DNA of 64,000 bases from positions 142,008,849-142,072,848 of the forward strand of contig NC_081410.1 of NCBI RefSeq assembly GCF_030272615.1, written 5' to 3'. How positions within the stretch are numbered: the first letter of the stretch is position 1; every line of letters starts with the position of its first letter. The notes below the pieces were generated by a model. It was not told the DNA's origin and ran no database searches. It worked only from the letters and a program-made list of their open reading frames with translations. The translations under genes were made by a program, and so were the position numbers. This stretch comes from Cryptomeria japonica. Taxonomy: Eukaryota > Streptophyta > Pinopsida > Cupressales > Cupressaceae. This document shows, one piece after another, positions 58,776 through 64,000 of this stretch.

Positions 58776-61306
58776 TTAGTTTACCTCTTGAAGGGGCAGC
58801 ACCCCTAACTCACCTCTCAAATAGGTAAATGTAGCCTTCGGTAGAGGCTTGGTGAATATGTTTGCTAACTGCTCCTTACTGGAAACATGTTCCAATACCA
58901 CCTCTTTGTTCTAAACCTTTTCCCTCAAGAAATGATACTTGAGTTCAAAGTGCTTGGTTCTAGCATGTAAAACCGGATTCTTGGAGATGTTAATTGCACT
59001 TGTATTGTCACAAAATATACTTACCGGTTCAGATACAACAACTTTGAAGCCATTCAACACATGCTTCATCCAAATAGTCTGGGTACAATTCATAAAAGAT
59101 GCAACATACTCCGCTTCAGTTGTAGACTAAGAGATACAACTCTTCTTTTTACTCATCCATGAGACCAGTCTACCACCGAGAAAGAATGCACCACCGGTTA
59201 TGCTCTTTCGGTCGTCCACATTACCAAACCAATCAGCATCTATGAACACTCTCAGGTTGAAATCATTATTGTATGGATACCATAATCCATAGTCAATAGT
59301 TCCCTTCAGATATCTAAAAATCCGCTTGATTGCTACCAAGTGGGATTCTCTTGGGCTTTTCTGGAACTGAGCGGTAATGCCCACTGCATGTGCAATGTCC
59401 GGTCTGCTATGTACTACATAATGCAACTTACCAATCATTGATCGATATTCCTTCTCATTTACCAATGTTGAGTCATCCTCTTTTGATATTTTACAATAGG
59501 TCACTATTGGTGTACCAACTGGTTTGTTGTCTTCCATGCCAAAGGTCTTCAACACCTCTTTGACATACTTGGACTGAGTAATAAAGATTCCATCTTTCAT
59601 TTGTTGAATTTGCAGTCCAATGAAGAACTTAATCTCCCCTATGAGTGACATCTCAAATTCCTTTTTCATCTCATCTGCAAAGTCATGACTCATCTTGTCA
59701 TCTCCACGAAAAAGTATGTCATCTACAAATACTTCACAGATCAGAATCTGATCTCCTTCTGATTTCAAGTAGATATTGCTATCTTCACTTGTTCTTTCAA
59801 ATCCAATCTTTATAAGATGGGAGTGCAAACATTCATACCATGCTCTAGGTGCCTGCTTTAGGCCATACAAGGCTTTGTGTAGCCTACACACCATGTCACT
59901 ATCTTCTGATAGGGCAAAACCATCTGATTTCTCTATATACACCTCCTCTTCAAGTATTCCATTTAGGAATGCAGATTTTACATCCATTTGGTATACCTTG
60001 AATCCTTTAAAAGCTGCATATGCAAGAAGCATACGAACTCCTTCCAATCTTGCTACTGGGGCAAAGGTTTCTCCATAGTCTTCTCCTTCTTCTTGGGCAT
60101 ATCCTTTACACACTAGTCTGGCTTTGTTCCTTACCATTGTGCCATCCTCATTTAGCTTATTTCTGAAGACCCATTTGGTTCCAATGACATTTTTATACTC
60201 TGGTCTGGGTACAAAGACCATGTACCATTATTTTCTATCTGATCAAGTTCCTCTTCCATTGCCTTGATCCAGTCTTCATCTTTATGTGCCTCTTTGAATG
60301 ATTTAGGCTCAAATTCAGAGATCATACATGATTTTTCTCTGACCTTTCTTCTTGCAAGAATTCCTGCATCCTTGTCTCCTATGACCTGCTTTGGATCATG
60401 ATTGAGTTTGACATACCTAGGTATGTTCTTCACAGATTCCTCTTGCTTTTCTTCTTCATCCTCATCTTCATCATCATCAACATCCACTGGTGTAGGAGCA
60501 CAATTACTGGTACTTGGTTGATTTGCAACTAGTTCCCAGAAGGTTACTACCGGTTCATCTCCTACTTGCTCACTATCGATTTCCTCAGATTTCTCAGAGT
60601 TTTCATCAACTCTAACATTGATTCTTTCAACAATTCTCTGAGTCCTATTGTTGAAACATTTGAGAGCTTTACTCTTGGTGGAATATCCTAGGAATATTCC
60701 CTCATCACATTTTGCATCGAGCTTGCTCTGATGTTCACTCTTCTTGATATAAAATTTGCTACCAAACACTCTAAAGTAGCTTACCACTGGTGTCTTACCG
60801 GTCCAATACTCATAAGGAGTCTTATCCTTAACTTTCTTGATGAGTACTCGGTTCATTGTGTAGACTGCAGTGGTCACTGCTTCTCTCCAAAAGGTGTGAG
60901 CAACCTTTCCTTGGATCAACATAGTTCTAGCCGCTTCAACCACAGTTCGGTTGTTCCTCTCTACTAAGCCATTCTGTTGTGGAGTTCGAGGGGCAGACAG
61001 TTGCTTCTTAATGCCATTCTCTTCACAATATTTGTTGAATTCACCGGAAGTGAATTCCCCTCCTTGATCAGTTCTAAGGCATTTGATTCTTCTACCGCTT
61101 TCCTTTTCTACCAGTGCTCTAAAGGCTTTGAACTTTCCAAAGGCTTCAGACTTGCCCTTCAAGAATGTGACCCACATCATTCTTGAGCAATCATTTGTAA
61201 GAATCATAAAATACCTATCTCCCTGCACACTCCTAATTTTCATAAAACCACACAAATCAGTATGCACAAGATCAAGTAAATTGTTTGCAGTGAAAGATTT
61301 ACCTTT
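58776..61306 (-). pseudogene. Copia-I pol: integrase, RT and RNase H
   Basis: Reading from 61306 leftward: the last part of the integrase zinc region, then the core with HTDLCG, RTDQGGEFTSGEF and NGLVERNNRT, so all three catalytic acidic residues look intact. The linker has an acidic tract (DDDEDEDEEEK, near 60480-60430). RT carries the V-D-D motif near 59720, with a one-base deletion near 60205. RNase H has [13 protein letters not shown] and CDNTSAINISKN, to the TAA at 58776. TAG codons at 59127 and 58911 sit where relatives have glutamine. The protein is cut at 61306 by Gypsy-J within the integrase N-terminus (TANNLLDLVHTD). Of the copia elements here, this one has the best kept integrase. 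Confidence 0.93.
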
Positions 61307-61477
61307 TGTAGCGTCCTAAAATTGTGACACTTGCAATTTTGACTGCATTTGGGTCTTCACGATGGCGGCACAACGTTGAACCTGAATGGAGACCCCAAAA
61401 CCTGCTTGTGACACCAAAAACTGCATATTCCTGCACCTTGGCATGATCCTCCCTTGCACCCTGCTGTCCCAGGAGGT

Positions 61478-61506
61478 GGGACCATGGCGCCTAGCGCCCT
61501 GGTCCC
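61478..61506. repeat. GC-rich hairpin in Gypsy-J U3
   Basis: GGGACCATGGCGC (61478-61490) and GCGCCCTGGTCCC (61494-61506) pair at 12 of 13 positions around a CTA loop. The arm words GCGCCAT and GGTCCC recur in the repeats of the leader. Confidence 0.85.
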
Positions 61507-61627
61507 TGGCCCTATTTTGGGCCCGGTCTCTTGTGGGCATCAGGTCTTTAAGTTTGCAAATTGGAAAATAATGTTTCTAGGTCGGCCTAAGGTCGGAAAA
61601 ATTAGTCTCTCAACCCTAATTGACAAG

Positions 61628-61635
61628 TATATAAA
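61628..61635 (+). promoter_or_regulatory. TATA box of Gypsy-J LTR
   Basis: TATATAAAC is the clearest core promoter match in this LTR, about 880 bp before its end. Confidence 0.6.
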
Positions 61636-62517
61636 CTACTTTTCCTCTCCTAGAAAGGGAGGAAGGAAAAAGAAGCAAGAGCAAGACGCGGAAGCGATAT
61701 TCAAACATTCAAACATTCAAGCATTTCAAGCATTCCTTCAAGCAATTGAGCATTCTAAGTCTCCATTCAAGGCTAAGTGTTGCATTCAAGACAAGGATTC
61801 AACCATTGAAGAGGAGATCACTTACAACTTACAACATACAACATACAACATCATTACACCTTCACATGTAAGAATACAAACATTCTTACAACAAGGTATC
61901 AGTACTTGTTTACATTACAAACATTTACATTTACAACATTCTCATTTCTTGGTTAATTCCAAAACCAGGGTTTGACCTAAAGGCAAACCCCTAATCCCTA
62001 ACCCCCCAATCGTCCTCTCTTTTCTGTGTGTAGGTTGTAGGTACGCGGCTGTAATTGGAGATCTAGAATCCTTGTGTAGAGACGAACAGATCCCCCTTCG
62101 TTTCGCGGATTTTCCGGAGGACCGTGTGCACTCCAGGCGCCATCGTCCCATCAACTTTCGCTCAAATTTGCAGAACAACACCTTCTCAACATTTTATTGC
62201 TAATTCCAGGTCCGTAGCTTCATCCTGTGTCCCTATCTCCATCTGTAAGCGAATCTTTCTTACTTTACATGCATTCCTAGTTCAATCATTCTATCTACAT
62301 TCTTTACAAAAGAGGGTATCCTTGATGTCTTAACCCTTGAAACTCATTTAAAATCCAGTCTTGCGTTGTGTGAGATTGGATCTTGTGGGTTTCAACCCCT
62401 CTTTTGAATGTAACGTCTCTCCTAAGTGAAAACCATCAACCCTAGTGACTCTCCCTTCTCTCTCCTTGGAGTTGGGGAGGGAGAACAACTAGGGTTCGAT
62501 TTTTTCACTTTACATTT

Positions 62518-62536
62518 TGGTGAACCCGACGTGAAC
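62518..62536 (+). other. Gypsy-J primer binding site
   Basis: TGGTGAACCCGACGTGAAC lies three bases after the LTR end, in the form usual for plant gypsy elements. Confidence 0.88.
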
Positions 62537-63706
62537 ATCCTCATTCTGATTATTCATGGTTAGATCTAAAAAATTTGCTTCCCTAATTACATTTCCATGT
62601 TTGATCTTTTGCAAATTTTAGAGGTTGATTTCATAAAAAAACCTAAAATTTTCTTTTTAGTAATTGAGCTTGTGAAATGTTTAATTGTTAATGCTTGTTT
62701 CAGATCTACCCTTCTATTGCAAATTGTCAATTCATATTTGTGCTTTAATTCTAAAAATTAAGTGGTTAAGTGTCAAAACCCTAATTTAAAAAAAAAAAGC
62801 CCTCTTGATTCAACCTTTGACTGATAATTTCACTGATCAAAACACCTCCAAATCGGCTGTAACTTTGGATTCCGCAACAAAATCACAATATCTTTCATCC
62901 CTGAAAATTTGGAAAAAAGTTGCGAGGACCGTGTGCACCCCGAGCGCCATCGTCCTCGACATTTTTTCCGAAATTTTGGAAGCTAGATTTTACTGTATTT
63001 TTCTGCTAAAATCCAGAATTTTGGCTGATTTTATCAATTCTAACACTTTCAAAATTAAAGTCAAAGTTGGTCTAGTGATTGCTTGGATAAAGGCTTATAA
63101 TCATTCAAAAATTGTTGAAATTGAAATTTGTATCAAAATTGTGTTTCTTATAGTCCTAAATCTGAAAAGTGTGTTAGCATTCATTCAAAATTTCAGTGCT
63201 TTATTCAAATTTTTACAATTTGTGACTTTTGAAATTAAGTGTTTAATTGCGGCAACTTTGATTTCCACTTTCAAATTTGAATTTTGCATGAAATTGAGTC
63301 AACTTTTGAATTTCAAAGCCTGCATTGCTTTCAGTATTCCCTCTAAAATCATAAAATTCAAAATTTCAGTTTCCCTTTCTTTTTCAAAAATTCAAATTTT
63401 GCATTTTTTAACAATCTTGGTAGGGTTCAATTTTGAGATTGCAACTTTAATTTGGCCTAGCTACAGATCGTAAAATCACTCAATTTTTTCAGATTAGCTT
63501 TAAAATCATCATAACTTTCATCTCTGAAAATTTCGAAAAAAGTTGCGAGGACCATGTGCACTCCGTTCGCCATGGTCCCCGACATTTTTTTCGAAATTTC
63601 GAGAGATTGTCCTAATTGTATTTAACAGCTTAAATCTAGGAGATTGGCTGATTTTATTGAAATTTGCTACCTCTAAAATTCAAAATCTTCTCTCTCTCTT
63701 TAGTGC
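62537..63706 (+). other. Gypsy-J leader with repeated GAGGACC motif
   Basis: The leader is untranslated and T/A-rich except for two GC-rich islands (about 62920-62965 and 63545-63590). The islands are copies of a longer repeat of about 150 bp (62887-63039 and 63510-63663), each holding GCGAGGACC and GTGCAC. A stop-free stretch at 62805-63473 has almost no ATG and a biased composition, so I do not call it a gene. Confidence 0.7.
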
Positions 63707-64000
63707 ATGAGTTTTACAACAATAAGCCCTACTTACACTATTCCCGTTAGACGAAGCCTTAGAATTAAGTCTTTCCAAGGTTTAATTACTGAGGAGATGG
63801 AACCTAATTTGAATGGCCTTTTTAACGAGGACATGGGTAATTCCTCTAATCCTCTTAATGATGAAGAAGCTCTCCATGAGGTTTCTGTAGAACAACTTTC
63901 GAAATTGGATAACCAATTTGATGATTTTCGACAATGGATGTCTCAAGAATACCTTGATAGTGAAGCTCTTTCATTAATTGAGGGTCTAAAACGTATGGTT
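63707..64000 (+). CDS. Gypsy-J gag, N-terminal 98 codons
   Basis: An ATG at 63707 opens a frame without stops to the window edge (98 codons). The protein begins MSFTTISPTYTIPVRR, then turns acidic (LITEEMEPNLNG, NEDMGNSSNPLNDEEAL) and has a possible helix (LSKLDNQFDDFRQWMSQ). Position after LTR, primer site and leader makes it gag, the particle-forming protein of the element. The conserved gag core is not yet reached, so the assignment rests on context. This start was chosen because it is the first ATG of the frame and codon use becomes ordinary from there on. Confidence 0.75.
   Translation, partial: MSFTTISPTYTIPVRRSLRIKSFQGLITEEMEPNLNGLFNEDMGNSSNPLNDEEALHEVSVEQLSKLDNQFDDFRQWMSQEYLDSEALSLIEGLKRMV

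Larger units (their letters stand above)
57025..61306 (-). mobile_element. Copia-I: Ty1/copia element, 5' part beyond a nested gypsy
   Basis: This is a minus-strand element. The 3' LTR (57025-58530), polypurine tract and pol (58776-61306) are present. Gag, protease and the 5' LTR would lie beyond Gypsy-J, outside the window. It is related to Copia-A, -B and -E in protein and LTR layout and is relatively well preserved, with two nonsense codons and one single-base shift. It inserted into Gypsy-H. Confidence 0.9.
61307..62514 (+). repeat. Gypsy-J 5' LTR
   Basis: This is a 1208-bp LTR starting TGTAGCGTCCTAAAATTG and ending CTTTACA. It has a GC-rich hairpin at 61478-61506, a TATA box at 61628-61635 and, near its end, the GTGTGCACTCC word that is repeated in the leader. 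Confidence 0.88.
61307..64000 (+). mobile_element. Gypsy-J: Ty3/gypsy element, 5' part
   Basis: The 5' LTR (61307-62514), gypsy primer site (62518), leader of about 1.2 kb and an open gag start at 63707 are visible before the window ends. It lies in the integrase gene of Copia-I. The visible gag is uninterrupted, so this may be the youngest insertion of the right cluster. The 3' target duplication is out of range; the 5' flank is CCTTT. Confidence 0.9.

Noticed and set aside
62805-63473. A 222-codon stop-free frame in the Gypsy-J leader.
   Set aside because: It has almost no internal ATG, a phenylalanine/lysine/isoleucine-rich repetitive composition and overlaps the 150-bp leader repeats. 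TTTCAAAATTT-type sequence avoids stop codons by composition.
1-64000. CRISPR arrays, bacterial operons, integrons or phage.
   Set aside because: There are no regularly spaced identical repeats with unique spacers and no bacterial-type genes. All repeats are explained by plant transposable elements or local duplications.
1-64000. Functional tRNA genes near the primer binding sites.
   Set aside because: The tRNA-like matches are only 14-20 base primer sites next to LTRs; no cloverleaf was found.

Overview
The window looks like intergenic DNA from a very large plant genome, most probably a gymnosperm. I infer this from composition and from stacked, decayed plant-type retrotransposons; no species-specific marker was seen. 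I find no intact host gene, no tRNA or rRNA, and nothing bacterial. Almost everything recognisable is a transposable element, and nearly all are broken by stop codons, frameshifts or later insertions. Letters A-J below are local labels.

Left part (1-15077). After an AT-rich stretch comes Copia-B (+ strand), whose 5' LTR is truncated at 381 and split at a GTTAC target by the younger Copia-A (770-8452). Copia-A has paired LTRs, a primer binding site, a polypurine tract, matching 5-bp target duplications and one gag-pol frame with three nonsense codons. Copia-B resumes at 8453 with a much more decayed gag-pol and ends with its 3' LTR at 14852.

Middle part (14853-37370). The substrate looks like the 3' half of an old Ty3/gypsy element (Gypsy-D). 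It carries an antisense plant-mobile-domain (PMD) pseudogene, a minus-strand TATA box and a gypsy-type polypurine tract/LTR junction at 36225. Copia-C (minus, 15078-21714, target duplication CCGCA) lies at its left. Copia-E (minus, 23574-34826) splits the PMD gene. Inside Copia-E's integrase region sits LINE-F (+, 27481-31709), a 5'-truncated non-LTR element with an unexplained extra coding block downstream of its RNase H.

Right-middle part (37371-45974). AT-rich DNA contains a MITE-like inverted repeat, a gag-only LTR element (G, 39411-42300, TR-GAG-like) and short tandem duplications.

Right part (45975-64000). Gypsy-H (+) is a Tat-type Ty3/gypsy element with two RNase H-like domains. Copia-I (minus) inserted after its pol gene, and Gypsy-J (+) inserted in Copia-I. 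Gypsy-J runs off the window with an open gag start and is probably the youngest insertion on the right.

Copia-A, -B, -E and -I share a similar polyprotein layout, a hairpin-capable LTR block, a C-rich LTR end and a second polypurine-tract copy between pol and the 3' LTR. Copia-C belongs to another copia lineage. Target duplications could be verified only for Copia-A and Copia-C.
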